A stretch of DNA of 64,000 nt from Branchiostoma belcheri (GCF_001625305.1 NW_017804043.1:2552539-2616538); one strand, 5' to 3'; counted from the first letter of the stretch, positions 1-11,989 are shown. The notes: a model not told the origin generated them from the sequence alone. A program made the numbers and translations.

Positions 1-3000
1 ATTACAAGTTGTGCACTAACCCAACCAGTGGAGGGCATGGCGTGCCCCGTGGAACTCTGGGATAGCAGTCCAGCCTGCTGCTGCTGAGGTGGGGACAGAC
101 ACACAGCAGTTACCATGGAAACATGGCAGTTACCATGGAGACATGGCAGTTACCATGGAAACATGGCAGTTACCATGGGAACATGGCAGTTACCATGGAG
201 ACATGGCGGTTACCATGGAGACATGGCAGCTACCATGGAAACATGGCAGTTACCATGGAGACATGGCAGTTACCATGGAAACATGACAGTTACCATGGAA
301 ACATGGCAGTTACCATGGAAACATGGCAGTTACCATGGAGACGTGAGTTACCATGGAAACATGGCAGTTACCATGGAGACATGGCAGTTACCATGGAGAC
401 GTGGCAGTTACCATGGAGACGTGGCAGTTACCATGGAGACATGGCAGTTACCATGGAGACATGGCAGTTACCATGGAGACATGACAGTTACCATGGAAAC
501 CAATGAAAAAGCAACTCTTGCACTAGTAGGACATGTATATATCATATGTTCAGACTGAAGCTGAGCCTTAGTCGTGCCACTTTGAGAAGTACAAAACCAT
601 AGCAAGACTATAAGATGGGAGCATGAGATGGAACCTGACCCAGTTTGGAAGGACGGGAACATCAGTCAAAAATTTAATAACTAATTACATCATTATGAAC
701 TAATTACAGGGCTTGGGGCAGGAGCTTTCTTGGAGGCCTCCGGGGTGCAATATTCTGATTTATTGTTTCTTTCAGAAAGACATAGTACCTAGAAAAAAAA
801 CTCATTATACGAGGATGTTAAGGGAGGATGCTTAGCTATATAGCCTATACTGATTATTGAATTTTGTTTAGTCTTCATTTCATGCAGAGCTAGCCTCTTC
901 AAAATTGACATAGCCAGAGGATGATTTCTGAAACACAACATTTAGCACACACAAAGGCAGATAGACAGGAGAATATACAAGATACACACAAAAGCAAAAT
1001 TGTTAGATCTGGGAAATGATGTTTCATGATACGGATGGGTACCAGCCCAAAACATTCAGGTCTGTGTCAGTCAAACCTGTGCAACTGATCACCTTTACAT
1101 ACATGTAAGATCCACCTGGCCAATATGACCACTTTTTTGCTGGTCACTTTGATAATTTTTCCCATTTACACAAGCATTGATAATTCTGTCTATAGTGACT
1201 AACTGTTTGCATTGGTTTTATTGGTCCCCTGAGTGGTCTACTTGGGCAGTTTTGACTGTGTATGTATACAACTTTTCAATGAAAAATTACAGTGTGTAGA
1301 CATTAACACGGCACTCAGAACAGAACAGAAGTCAGTCATTAAAAAAAAAAACTAAATCAGCTGTTCAAAAAGTAAACACCTGAATCTCACCTGTGATGGG
1401 AGCAGACCTGGCTGCTGGAAGCCAGGTATCCCAGCAGCCACTGGGGCCATCAGCATCTGGGGTTGCATGATGGGAACTGTCGCACCGCCTACAGGAAATA
1501 ACAAACAGTTATAAATGTTTAAAGTTAAAACTTTTGGTCCAACACAAAAATTCTCCCACCTAGAGCTTTCGACCAGTCACTCTGGTCTTCTTCAGTAGAC
1601 TGACCCAGAGAAGCTCTAGGTGAGAGAATTTTGGACCAAAAGTCTTAACTTTAAACATGTAACTACCAACACAGATGAACTTTCATGATAGTAAACAGTT
1701 ATAAAGTTTCTGTGAATAGCTTCATCAAGTCACGGAATAAAGAGGCTCTTTATGCACAATCAAGTGTCTTGATTCAGCCAACATTTTGGTAACTGTCTAT
1801 GTTGGCTGTGTAAAAGAGTCTCTTAATTTGACAGAATTTGAGCTGAATGAATCTCTTAATTTGATTCTGAAGTTTGAAATTTTCAGGATGTTTTGAACTT
1901 TCACAGTTATATCATGAACACATCACAAACCAACATTGGAAGCAAACATTCTAACATTAACTTCACAAGGGACTGCATGAGTAAGTAGTTATATTTTTTC
2001 CTAGCCCCCCCGTCTACAACCTAAGACTTTAAGCTGCTTTTAAATCTGCTCTGCGAGCTTCTATATGCTTGGTTGCTTATATTGCTTTTCTTCAGGAGAT
2101 ACCATCAGTAAGACATATAATTTGTAACATTATCAATCTGGACTAACATGAGAATAGGAAAGATCAAGTTAGATATAATGTCCTTGGAAGGATTAATTCC
2201 GAAATAGATCAATGTGTGATGTAGCTGCTGCAAGCTCATTCTGCATTCAGAGCTGTGAGCTGCACACAATGATGAAGAATTATAATAATTAGGGGCCTGG
2301 CATACATGTATAATTCAATTTTCTGATAGAGTTGAATATGTGGAATGCATGCAACATCACTGTTCTAGCTACAATACGAAGAAATGTCCTGCAAATCCCT
2401 TTTCCTCTTAACACATTTTTTACAACCAATGAATTGATTATTTTGTCCAAGCAAGGTACAGACGTTGCCTTTCTTTGCAGACTAACTTTGCTATAAAACA
2501 TCCAGCAAAGTTTGCGAAAAATTCTGCAGACACAAGAAAGCTTGACAAAGTAATTCCCTTCGCAGTAAGAACAAAATTATGTAATCTTAAATTCTTCTTT
2601 GGGACCTTTCAACATAAGAACACATCAGCCAGGAGTTATATACACTAGTATCATGTAATCAACATGGGATGAATATACAAAAAGGTCAGGATGTGATGTA
2701 AATAGTTATTCTATCCTTACCATCACGACCTGCGGCCTTCGCCACGTTAAGAAGGTACCACGGAGACACTGCGAACGGTCCTGGCATTTCCGTAATCATC
2801 TATCTACCGTCTCTGGAACGGTGACAACCTCCGCAACATTCCTCCCTTCCCTGTTTTTGTCGCTGCGTTTTAATCCTAACCCAACCCTTGCATTTAATTT
2901 GCCGAGCCTCTACATAATTCATGTTCGCTATACTGTATACATGCCTGATGAATGGTACCTCTGCGATTATAAAATTGCATGCAAATGTAATTATAAATGA

Positions 3001-6000
3001 GCCTGCCAATTGCAGAATGAAACTTGCATGCGCCGGGCTCTCCCTTTGAATATAATTCTATGAATAATTAACGATGATCTGAATATTTCAGTGCAGCTAA
3101 TGGGACTTGCGAGTGGGAGGGAATAAGAAGTGGTAATTTCTAATGCCGTACACATGAAATGTTAACTGTGTCAATACATCAAGATGGCTCTTTAAGAACC
3201 AATCAATCACTTTCTTACAAAATCGGACCTGATCTCATTCTGCTCGTTATACTGAAGAAAGGTCAAAAGCAAGGCATTTAAGTCACTTTTAATCCAAGAC
3301 AAGCTTGGTTTATCTTCCAAATACAAGATTTTGTCATTGCTTTGTCTCAATTCATACAAGTCGTGGAACTCTGACCAAGATTTTGCCAGGAAAATTAGAT
3401 TGTCTCCACATTTTTTCTAAAAATAGAAGGTTGTCACTTGTCCTGAAACATCAACAGTCTGACTATAAATTTGCACGTTTGTCACCTCAGCTTCCACTGC
3501 CACCTGTAAGACTCTATGGTGCTCATCTGAAGTAACCTCTTTTGTTTACTTGGGTATACATCTGAACACTACGCTGAGTGATGATGATTGTGTACGTGCT
3601 CAAGCCTATAACTTACCTGGTGCCATATGAGTAAGTACAATTCAGCAATTTAAAGCTATCATTGATTAACCATTATCGATTGATTGATTGATTGATTGAC
3701 TGAACCCACCATCTTGTTTTCCGCTCTCGTTGTGGTCATTCATCGAGTGGACGGCGTTCAGAAGTTGGTCGGGGATGGACGAACCATCCGTTGTCGTGGA
3801 AACCGGCTGCTGGCCAGAAATCATCGGGTCCTGAAAGACATTAGAGATTCAGATGGTCAATTCCACTTTTCTGACATTAAGCATTGCCCCCTGCTGACAC
3901 TTTAACATATTGCAATGAAATAAATGAATAAAACAGTCATACAAAAATGTGAGTTTCTTCTCAGTGTTGCTATCTTTGCTCAGTTGACCTGGAAAGAAAC
4001 TATTTTCTTATCAGAAACTCCAGCTGCTTGGCTGGTTGGCAAACTGGTTGTTCATGAGCAAAATGACTCAAAACCTTTTTTACAACATGGGGTTTTCAGG
4101 TTGGCTAGTCTTGTTAGAGAAAGCAACTTGGCAACTTAGACTTCCAATGTACAAATGTAACTCAAAACTGCAATTCCTCTTGCTACTGGACATATGTCTT
4201 CAAGAATTGCAGTTGACTTGTATAGATGTACATGAAAATGTCCCAATTGTACATCATGGTTGTACTTGATGCGAGAAACTTCAGTAAAAATTGTTTAACG
4301 TCTAGTTGCCATCAGGCATGTTTTTATTAGAACCTTCCCGCTTCCATGGTTCCAACACAGAAGCATCCTTTGACCTTTCGTATGTCCTTGAGGATAAACA
4401 TGGCGGTTTGTGTTTTCAGGAATGATAACTGGAGACAGTTGCCACTCTTGTCTGTCCGGGCTGTGTGTATGTGTGACAGGAATGTTAATGGCAGAATCTA
4501 ACTTTGAATTTGGATTCTTTTACCATTCTTTGTCAAATATCTATCATATTTCAGCTATGACAGGGACAATGACGGGATCTAACTTTAAACTTGGACTTTC
4601 TAAACTGTTCGGAGCCAAAAACTTATAGGGAAAGGGCTTGCAGACTTTGTGTTTATATAATGCAATGATGAGCCTCTTACCTATAATTTGAAAAAAAAGA
4701 AGTTCCTAATGAATACACAACATAGTAGTGTTGGATGTAATAAGAGGTTTATGATTTTGTGATGCTCAAAAGTGTCTTTTCATCATGATTATGGTCTAGA
4801 TTTTTATCACATAATCCTTTTACAGACTTCTGTGGAAGTTACCGTTTGCACCAAAACAGACTTACTTGAGCCTAACAGCATAGTTGGTGGGGGGGAAACA
4901 ATATCAGTTCTTTCCTCCCACTCTTCATGCATGACTTGTACATTCCTACACAACCAACAATCACAGCAGAGTTCATATCCAGGGTCACTTTACACATTGG
5001 CTGCTCCAGGCTGGGTCAGGGGTGATGCATTACGTTATCTGAAGGGGAATCAGTGTTCTAGCTGGCGTTTGTCTTTACACCATTGGAAGGAACTTTTGCT
5101 GCTCACGACAGACAAAGGTTTTGCCAAATCCGTCATCTTTGACTTTGACAGAACAAAAATTGATGTGTAAGGATAAAGAAACAGATTTCATTATACATTT
5201 GTACTAGGCTTAAACTAAAGTCTACCAACAAAATATGCTTGCTCCTCAAAATAGCAGAAAATAGCACTCAAGATGGTCAAGATTTTATACTTTTACTTGT
5301 GAGCATGCCAACTTTTCTCAGACTCCCCCATAGGACATTACATGATGTTACATGTACAGCAGACAAAATTTTTGTTGGTTTAAATTGGTCAACTTTATAA
5401 TGGAATTTTGCCTGCTGGAGACGATATTTTTTTTGACAAAACATTTGAAAACTAAAGACGGGATGTCATCCATAAATAGGCGAATATGGCCTTTAATCAA
5501 GACGTTCTGCCAAGGTGCTGTGCATGATACATTACAGGCTTTTGCGCAGGCGCAGTATGTTCTGCCAATGTGCTAGCTAGCCCCTCGCCCACTTGAACTC
5601 CAGACATATAACTGTTGGAACAGAGACAGACAACAACACCATTCCCGTAAAAGATGAAAGGCTTCCAAATGTCACCAGAGGTCACCGCAGAGGTCAAGCA
5701 ACGACCTTGGGTACAGATATAGCCAGGAGTGGGCTGACATTACATTCATCATGTGCAAAAAAGGTTGGAAAACAGGCGCCTGTGAAGCATAAGGGAAAAC
5801 GGTACTTGAATAATGACCGTTTTTATTTCAAAAATGGGCTGTGTAGACTTTTGGTCTACAGAAGATCCTGGCTGAACTAAGTCTAATGTGTTCTGCAGTA
5901 TATCAAAAGCTCTACTTTAATGTGGTGATTCTAACTTTCTTATTTTGTCTTTAATGTGCTAAAGTTACTTGCCAGAAACCATTTGTAAAGCTTAATAATC

Positions 6001-6521
6001 TCTATATGTCTGACATTGTAGCGGATGAGAGTTATAATAGGCTTCTATGTTTAGAAAACTAGCAAAGGTCAAAATAGGAAAACCGTAAGTAAAGGCAGAT
6101 TGAACTACATTGCCTTGGGTCTATAAACTGTCTGTAACTTCAAAATCGATTCCAAGATAGATCAGTGACATCATCCATACGTCAAAAATGGACTGTCTGC
6201 TCTTTCAAAATATAGGAAGCTGGGTTGAGGTCTGAGACTGAGTAATCAATGGAAGCATACCCCTCTTTATTTCTGTTTTTTTTTTAATCCTAATCAATGT
6301 GACCTATTCAAGACCAACCAGAAATCTGTGGTTCAAAATTTAAATTTTCTTACTTCTCTCTGATAGGAATATTGGTTGACTGACTGATTGATTAATTGAT
6401 TGATTATTAGTACCTGTTGAGAGACAATTCTGGAGGGGGCATTGCCAGTAAGAGAAAGTCCAGCCTCTGTGCTCCCATTGGTCACATCTCCTGCCTGCTG
6501 ATTGGCTGAATCCCCCTCCAT
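1..6521 (-). CDS. 5' coding exons of a probable transcription factor gene (POU class VI candidate), partial
   Basis: Four minus-strand exons join in a consistent phase. Exon a is 6414-6561, with the start ATG at 6521-6519 after an in-frame stop in the 5'UTR part (36 codons, starting MEGDSANQQ). Exon b is 3710-3830 (starts DPMISGQQP, phase 1 end). Exon c is 1391-1488 (contains GGATVPIMQPQMLMAP and ends LLPSQ). Exon d runs from 83 to the window edge (starts QQQAGLLSQ). All have AG acceptors and GT donors. The product so far is Gln/Pro/Met/Ser/Thr-rich, low complexity and without a domain, as in the N-terminal activation regions of many transcription factors. The run in exon c loosely resembles the N-terminal region of vertebrate POU6F2, as I remember it. 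The divergent arrangement with VPS41 is the same as POU6F2-VPS41 in human 7p14. No POU domain is in the window, so the family call is inference. Exon existence is about 0.75 likely, POU6F identity about 0.4. Confidence 0.55.
106..500. repeat. 20-bp minisatellite, about 20 copies
   Basis: Tandem units of acatggcagttaccatggag, with mainly a/g changes near the unit end and one 18-bp unit around 341-358. The array ends about 20 bp upstream of the acceptor of exon d of the minus-strand gene. Because the unit lacks stops in several frames, it gives open frames rich in Trp, His and Met; these are artefacts of the repeat. The low divergence between units suggests recent expansion. Confidence 0.95.
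501..1390. other. Intron without recognised gene
   Basis: AT-rich single-copy-looking DNA between exons c and d of the minus-strand gene. Around 1066-1140 it carries a dispersed motif (tcagtcaaacctgt followed by a 'cacct' and 'ccacctggccaa' stretch) that recurs near 29,460-29,640 and 62,935-63,000, so it is a degenerate interspersed repeat. I see no coding exon here. Confidence 0.5.
1518..1656. mobile_element. Foldback (inverted-repeat) element in intron
   Basis: The left arm, about 1518-1570 (tttaaagttaaaactttt to cctagagctt), is mirrored by the right arm, about 1609-1656 (aagctctaggtgagagaa to aactttaaac), across a spacer of about 40 bp. The arms are not identical, so the element is fairly old. 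No convincing target-site duplication was seen. It is probably a MITE-like foldback relic beside exon c. Confidence 0.75.
2700..3070. promoter_or_regulatory. Candidate intronic enhancer with octamer and homeodomain-type sites
   Basis: This unique block is richer in CpG than its surroundings and lies between exons b and c of the minus-strand gene. It contains ATGCAAAT (2979-2986) inside a cluster reading tgcatgcaaatgtaattata, i.e. a POU octamer next to TAAT cores, with further ATAATTA/TAAT motifs near 3040-3075. No exon with a sensible frame is visible. The dense homeodomain-type sites suggest a cis-regulatory module, which only conservation in another species could support. Confidence 0.35.
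3840..6413. other. Intron with dispersed repeats
   Basis: Intron between exons a and b. About 5045-5340 belongs to a dispersed repeat containing 'gacagacaaa' and 'ccaatccgtcatctttgac'-like words; related copies are near 17,440-17,760 and, reverse-complemented, 41,990-42,150. A GC-rich word (gcgcaggcgcagtatgttct) at about 5537-5573 recurs at 8888-8925 and 9110-9142. The open frames here are repeat-derived and not supported as genes. Confidence 0.55.
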
Positions 6522-6595
6522 CTCTGCAAATGTCACACGTGATTGGCTGCCACCTCACAACCTGAAATACACATGTAGGTCATTAGATTAGTATG

Positions 6596-6879
6596 CAGGG
6601 GTTTTTCTATCAAAAAATTAGCATGAGGGAGTAGATTGCAAGCATGTTGAGGGAGTGAAGTGACCGAGGGGGGATTTTTTAATGAGAGTAACACAGTTTG
6701 TAATGCTAGAATGCATTGTTGTATTGTTTTTACATCTTCACTGAAGAAAGATCATTTTAAGAAAGACTAAAATGGTGTGTAAGTAGCCACTTAAGGTTCA
6801 ATCTGAAAATTGGTATGAGGGAGCTGGCTGGTTACATGAGGGAGCAGCTCCCTTATTCCCCTGCTTAGAAAAACCCCTG
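6596..6879. mobile_element. hAT-like MITE, 284 bp, with flanking duplication
   Basis: The ends are inverted: caggggtttttct at the left and agaaaaacccctg at the right. The flanks repeat agtatg directly (6590-6595 and 6880-6885). CAGGG-type termini are usual for hAT elements, which make 8-bp duplications; only 6 bp match here, so the class is tentative. The interior has 'gagggag' words and no ORF. It is inserted 35 bp upstream of exon a of the minus-strand gene. Confidence 0.75.
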
Positions 6880-7419
6880 AGTATGGAATAGAAAAATATG
6901 CCAAAAAAACTCAAGCAACTGAATACGATTTTGGAAATGGTCAGACACTAGATACTTCATTACTTGCAAGACAGCAGCAGGTTTATAAGCACGAACTATA
7001 GATTGACATGCAAATAACTTTGTTTCCTTTTGGGCTTCGTATTACCTGGATGTCTATCCTTCACTGATGAAGAATACTTGTCTAGAAATATGGCAGGAAA
7101 GAATTGCATGCTTAAGATTTCTGCTTTGAAGTAAAGTTTTTCATTTTGACTTTGCGAAAAAGAAGGTGGAGCCCATCCCTATCTTTCAAGTCATTTGTCC
7201 CCAAACTGATGACAAGTACCATATTTGGGTGGAATGAGGAAAGCACAAGGTCTGGCCAGGAATGAACCTCTGACCTCTTGATCTCCCGCGCGCTCACTCG
7301 GCCATTCGAAGTTGAAAAGAGAGAGAATCCCAACAGCTGGAGGCTGTTTACTTTAACACTTTTATAGGATAAACCTAGGTTAACCTTTAGTGACCTTGAC
7401 CTGTGAGGTTATCCCTAGG

Positions 7420-7560
7420 ATGGCGCTGTGGCATGGTGTGACCTGATGGTTAGGTGTTTGGTTCAGAATCTATAGGTCCTGAGTTCAAATCCACCAACAT
7501 GCCCTGATCTTGTGCCCTTAGGAAAGGTACATGACATGACTTTCCTCAGGTGAAAATGAT
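7420..7560 (+). mobile_element. tRNA-derived SINE fragment
   Basis: An A-box-like stretch (atggttaggtgtttgg) is followed by a B-box (gttcaaatcc, about 7483-7492), then the tail 'gcccttaggaaaggtac' shared with the SINE copies at 32.1-33.0 kb. No acceptor stem can be folded, so it is not a tRNA gene. Confidence 0.65.
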
Positions 7561-8082
7561 TGCTTTAGCTTTGGTTGATGAATGAGTATCTTGTGTTTTG
7601 GGAGAGCCACACCCCACGCATGTTTAAGAACCCATCACACCTTTCGAAAAAGAGTAAGGGCATTTGTTCTCTGCCCTCAAATTGCATTGGACCTTTAATG
7701 CCAGAATGTCTGGAACGCTGGCTATCTCAAAGGGAATAAATGGCAGATATAGTATACCTTTCTCTCTGCACACATCTATTGCATACATCAGGACACCAAA
7801 AATGACTTGACATATGAAATAGATGTATACACTGTCAAAATGCCAAATATTTACCAATCATAATATCGACCGAAGTATAAACTTTAAAATAAATGTTCCA
7901 CAGAATATTTACACTGGCTTAATCATAAATTATGCACAGTAAAACTGTAGCACAATCCGCTTTATCAGATCAAAGCTGTCGTAACTGCATTGTAAGGGGT
8001 TTATCTATAGTATAGCAAAAATTAGTACATAATATATGTAGCGCTGACAATTTTGACAAAGAAGGTTCTCAACATGTATCTC

Positions 8083-8290
8083 TAGCCTCTACCAGGCTTG
8101 AGGGTGCGGCTGGACATAGTAGAAATTGGCCAAATAGAGAATTATAACACGCCGAGGGAGTTTAGCCATCCAGTTTACAGTTTGGGCCGGCAACCTGTAA
8201 ACTGGATGGCTAAACTCCCTCGGCGTGTTATCTCTCTATTTGGCCAATTTCTACTATTTCCAGTCGCACCCTCAAGCCTGGTAGAGGCTA
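8083..8290. mobile_element. Near-perfect palindromic foldback transposon with 9-bp target duplication
   Basis: Two arms of almost 100 bp (8083-8180 and about 8195-8290) are inverted copies with only a few differences, around a 14-bp loop. The termini read tagcctctacc and ggtagaggcta. The flanks carry an exact direct repeat, atgtatctc, at 8074-8082 and 8291-8299. A 9-bp duplication is typical of Mutator-like elements, so a MULE-derived foldback MITE is possible. The near identity of the arms suggests a recent insertion or arm conversion. An (aat)n run follows. Confidence 0.9.
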
Positions 8291-8324
8291 ATGTATCTCC
8301 ACATAATAATAATAATAATACATG

Positions 8325-8438
8325 ATCCAAAAATTCTCCTCCTAAACCCTCCCACGCATCACGGAGCTAATCATATACAAAAATCCAAAAATTCTCCTCC
8401 TAAACCCTCCCACGCATCACGGAGCTAATCATATACAA
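8325..8438. repeat. 58-bp tandem duplication
   Basis: Two essentially identical copies beginning atccaaaaattctcctcct at 8325 and 8383. No coding content. Confidence 0.9.
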
Positions 8439-8577
8439 CGTCTTTGTCTCATGCCGCAATTATGTATTTTGAAATGAACCACTCTCCGCTGACTGCGTTT
8501 GATCGTTTTTTTGGTATCATCCTTTTCATCGAACCAGTCCTGTCTGTTGGCTGCTGATAAGCACTTCCCTCACATCT

Positions 8578-8888
8578 GAGTGGCCTTCCTTTCTTTAGCT
8601 TTTCGTCTGAATGCTTCAAGGCAAGAATAACTTTGTACTTTGGTTCTTGGACTTGTGAGTGGCCTTCCTTTCTTTAGCTTTTCGTCTGAATGCTTCAAGG
8701 CAAGAATAACTTTGTACTTTGGTTCTTGGACTTGTGAGTGGCCTTCCTTTCTTTAGCTTTTCGTCTGAATGCTTCAAGGCAAGAACAATTTTGTACCTTG
8801 GTTCTTGGACTTGTGAGTGGCCTTCCTTTCTTTAGCTTTTCGTCTGAATGCTTCAAGGCAAGAACAATTTTGTACCTTGGTTCTTGGA
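8578..8888. repeat. 79-bp tandem repeat, four copies
   Basis: Units start gagtggccttcctttc at 8578, 8657, 8736 and 8815. The first two share 'aataactttgtactttgg' and the last two 'aacaattttgtaccttgg', suggesting stepwise duplication of a pair. Open frames crossing it are by-products. Confidence 0.93.
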
Positions 8889-9142
8889 GCACGTCGGCAG
8901 AACGCACTGCACCTGCGCAAAACCCGTAATGTATTGTATATAGCACTTCAGCAGAACATCTCATATAAGGTCGTATTCGCGCATATAAGGAAAACATCTC
9001 GTCTGTAGTTTCCAAATGTTATGTCGGAAAAGATATCCTCTGCAACAGGCAAAATTCTGATGCAACGTTGACCAAAAATCCATCGAAAACCGTGAAAATA
9101 CAGGGTTCTGCGCAGGCGCAGTACGTTCTGCCGACGTGCTGG
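8888..9142. repeat. Inverted pair of a GC-rich dispersed motif
   Basis: At 9110-9142 the motif reads gcgcaggcgcagtacgttct then gccgacgtgct. At 8888-8925 it is present reverse-complemented, and a third copy lies at 5537-5573. The two near copies bracket about 200 bp, so this may be a small element with inverted ends. Its class is unknown. Confidence 0.6.
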
Positions 9143-9590
9143 TTCTTGGACTTGTGAATTCACCATATATATATAAGAAGTCAAACCCAGTAAAACTAGT
9201 ACCATGTAAGTTGTAGAATATAGTAAAATGTTAGACGTAGATATAGTCTCACATACCACTGTATTTTCTTCCTTATGTTGTTTGTAACTGCAATTAGCCC
9301 TCGGGCAAGTATTTGCAATAAACTTTCTATTAATAGATATATATACATGTACATATAAGAATCCAAAATTACGCTGAACTGAAATATAAACAAAACGATT
9401 TAAGACAAAACTGTTTTTTTTTATATTTTTTTCAAAATTTTACTGACTGACTGTTAAATTGACTTTCAGGAAGGTTACAATTCTCAGCCTCCTAAATTCT
9501 CCCATGTGTCCCATATCACCTGTAATTCCTTGTGGCTCCTGGCTAGATTCTGATCTGACTTTTGATCTCCTGTCGTTCTGTACATCTTCT

Positions 9591-9751
9591 TAGCCTGAGT
9601 TTCAGCCTTCTTAGCTTTCGTCCGCTCCCCAAGATCCGCTACCGTCCAAAAAGACTGCACCCACACGCATTGGTAACGGCAGGTTCATTTTTGGCTGGTA
9701 GCGGATCTAGGGTAGCAGACGAAAGTTAAAAAGGCTGAAACTCAGGCTACA
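9591..9751. mobile_element. Foldback element with TAGCCTGAG ends
   Basis: The left arm (tagcctgagtttcagcc) and right arm (ggctgaaactcaggcta) are inverted over about 55 bp each. The flanks repeat atcttct (9584-9590 and 9752-9758). Ends and duplication style resemble the elements at 8083 and 22,189. Confidence 0.8.
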
Positions 9752-10171
9752 ATCTTCTACCACAACCGCAGCAAGATAAAAATGAAGAGGGTGATTCTGT
9801 GAATCAATTGATTGAATTGCCGAGGCCTTACATTGTACTTATAAATTTTTCACAGGTCTTTGTAATCATAATCCCTTACGGTACCCCTCTGAAGGCTTTG
9901 TTTCTATCATAGTCACAAACTTTACAACTCGAGAACCTGAGAAAAGAAAATTGGACCTGCTGCCGTGCAAGCCGGTTGGGGACTGATTGGATTTAGTGAC
10001 AATATTTCAAGCAGCAGTGGCTTATTGGTTTCTGAAGTGACTTATGGCGTTATGTCTTGGCCTCTGGTCCCTTTAGGTTGAAGTCAATAAGTCTAAACAT
10101 ATCTGGGGTGTGAAAAACCCTTCCAGACGTGATTGCATGTTACAGGCAACCTTGAGAAAAAAATCAACCCT

Positions 10172-10467
10172 AGGCTACACCAATTTAATTTCTTGGTTAA
10201 CGAATTCGCCGCTTCATTTTTTTCTGATTTGCAAATAAAAATAAAAATTCAGAATCAACTGCAAAATGCTCATATTTTGCCCTGAACAGTTGAAAACAGT
10301 CCTTTTCTTACTTCTTGTTACAGTCATTCCATATTTCAATGCAGTGGTAATCAAATTCATTGTTTAAATTTTGAACCAGCCTGGTGTGTTGACTTCATGG
10401 CTCCTTTTTTTTGCCATTATTTTTCTAAAAAAATCCGTTAACCAAGAAATTAAATTGGTGTGGCCTT
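10172..10467. mobile_element. MITE with GGCCACACCAATTTAATTTC-type inverted ends
   Basis: The left end is aggctacaccaatttaattt, followed by cttggttaac; the right end is the inverse, gttaaccaagaaattaaatt followed by ggtgtggcctt. The interior is closely similar, in inverse orientation, to 34,626-34,986. Fragments with the same ends occur at 23.55-24.6 kb. No transposase ORF was found, so it is non-autonomous. Confidence 0.85.
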
Positions 10468-10522
10468 ATGATTCCCACCTACAGTTTGGCAATATTTCAA
10501 ACTTGTATCCTATTATTCTACC

Positions 10523-11059
10523 TCACATACATGCAAATGTTCTGTTTTGTGATGTTGTAAACCATCTTTTTATTTGACAGCACATAATAGGCTCTACGGA
10601 GTCAAAGACATGTTGAAAAAATTGATATGAAGCCTTGATTTTAGTTTGAAATCTGAGAAAGATTTTCATCATAAACTCTACATATCTTATCAATATCAGT
10701 ATGAAGGCATGCAAAAAATGAGGTTTTGGAGAATTTATATTGTAATAAACATACGGGTGCCGTCTTGAAAATATTATCTGACAAAAGCTCAATATTGTCA
10801 TCTTATCATTTACCATCCTGAACTTATGTCCTGAAAAATTCATGTCTTGTTGCAGAAAAGGCTGCCTTGGATCCTTTTCAGTGGTTTGTTCTGTCAGTGT
10901 GTTTGAAAACATGGTGGCATCAAAATCCCACGAAATTGTATCCACGCCATAACCAGCACAACAGTTATACACAAAAGAGTTCGGGTCTCCAACAAATAAC
11001 TTTCTTCGTCCAATAAAAAATGTGGGGGCAGTCCTGCCACCTGTGAAACTGTAGATCAA
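10523..11059 (-). other. Unassigned 178-codon open frame
   Basis: A stop-free minus-strand frame is long for AT-rich non-coding DNA. It begins after an ATG at 11,059 and reads MIYSFTGGRTAPTFF and onward. I recognise no domain or homolog, see no exon structure and no promoter, and it directly abuts the MITE at 10,172-10,467. It may be a decayed transposon-related frame or chance. Confidence 0.15.
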
Positions 11060-11757
11060 TGAACTTCAGTCCCTAAGGGCGGGGGAGAGTGGGAGAGCCC
11101 TCATAAGTCAGTGTCAGAACCAAACAGCTTTTGGCTTTCAGAGCTGTCCATGGGCCGTGCATGTGGCATGCATTACGCAGAAGCTACCAATCAGAGACAA
11201 CAGGAGAGCTGATCCTCAAGGGAATGTACCTATCCCTGTACCGGGGATCGTCTCCAAAGTCTATGTCATAGTCAAACTTTATTGCACAGTGAGTAATTGT
11301 AACGGGTACAATGTTAGGCAAAGACTACTATTACAAGCTTTATTAATGTAGTACAATCTACACATGTTACAATCGTACATATGATGATGATGATGAATGG
11401 TTTATTGAGGAAAACACAATCTGACATACACATGTAGCAGTCAACAGACTGAATTAGTGTCAGACTTTACAGTACATGTAGTTTTTAAAATCAATTAAAT
11501 GGATCTCATTATGTCACAACCAAAGGCTAAATTGTATGTAATAATGTATAGGTTTTTTTTTACAGATGACTGACTATTACAGACTTCTTAGATATTTACA
11601 AATTATTGTTTGTACAAAATCACAATTACTTACTTAAAACAGGTAAATCTTAGTACATGAGCTTGGAGAGGGACAGTCACTTCAACTCATGTTGTTATGA
11701 TGATGATGATGCCATCCATTGTTCATTAATTGTTACAGAACTTAATGAGGGCCTGCA

Positions 11758-11987
11758 AGGGGGGGGGTCCCCGACAACGCTCTACGCTGAATTCGGAAAC
11801 TTCTCGATTACGCTTTACAATAAATTCCAAGTGGCTACAATGCATTACGTAGATTTAAAACGGCAAATACGCTCTACGCAAAATGCGCCAATTACGCTCT
11901 ACGTTGAATTAGAGCGGTCCGTCTACGCTCTACGTAGAATTAAAACGGCTGATTACGCTCTACGGAAAAGGGTTTGCGGGCCCCCCT
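11758..11987. repeat. Degenerate tandem repeat of 'acgctctacg' units
   Basis: About eight imperfect units of roughly 30 bp share 'ttacgctctacg' followed by 'aatt' and often 'aaaacggc'. The array is framed by ggggggggtcccc on the left and gcgggcccccc on the right, which are roughly inverted. It is CpG-rich against an AT-rich background. No coding function is proposed. Confidence 0.7.
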
Positions 11988-11989
11988 TA

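Noticed and set aside
89..558. Overlapping Trp/His/Met-rich open frames
   Set aside because: They are three-frame readings of the 20-bp minisatellite and have no independent coding evidence.
8578..8888. Possible CRISPR-like array
   Set aside because: The copies are directly adjacent 79-bp tandem repeats with no unique spacers, in a eukaryotic genome.
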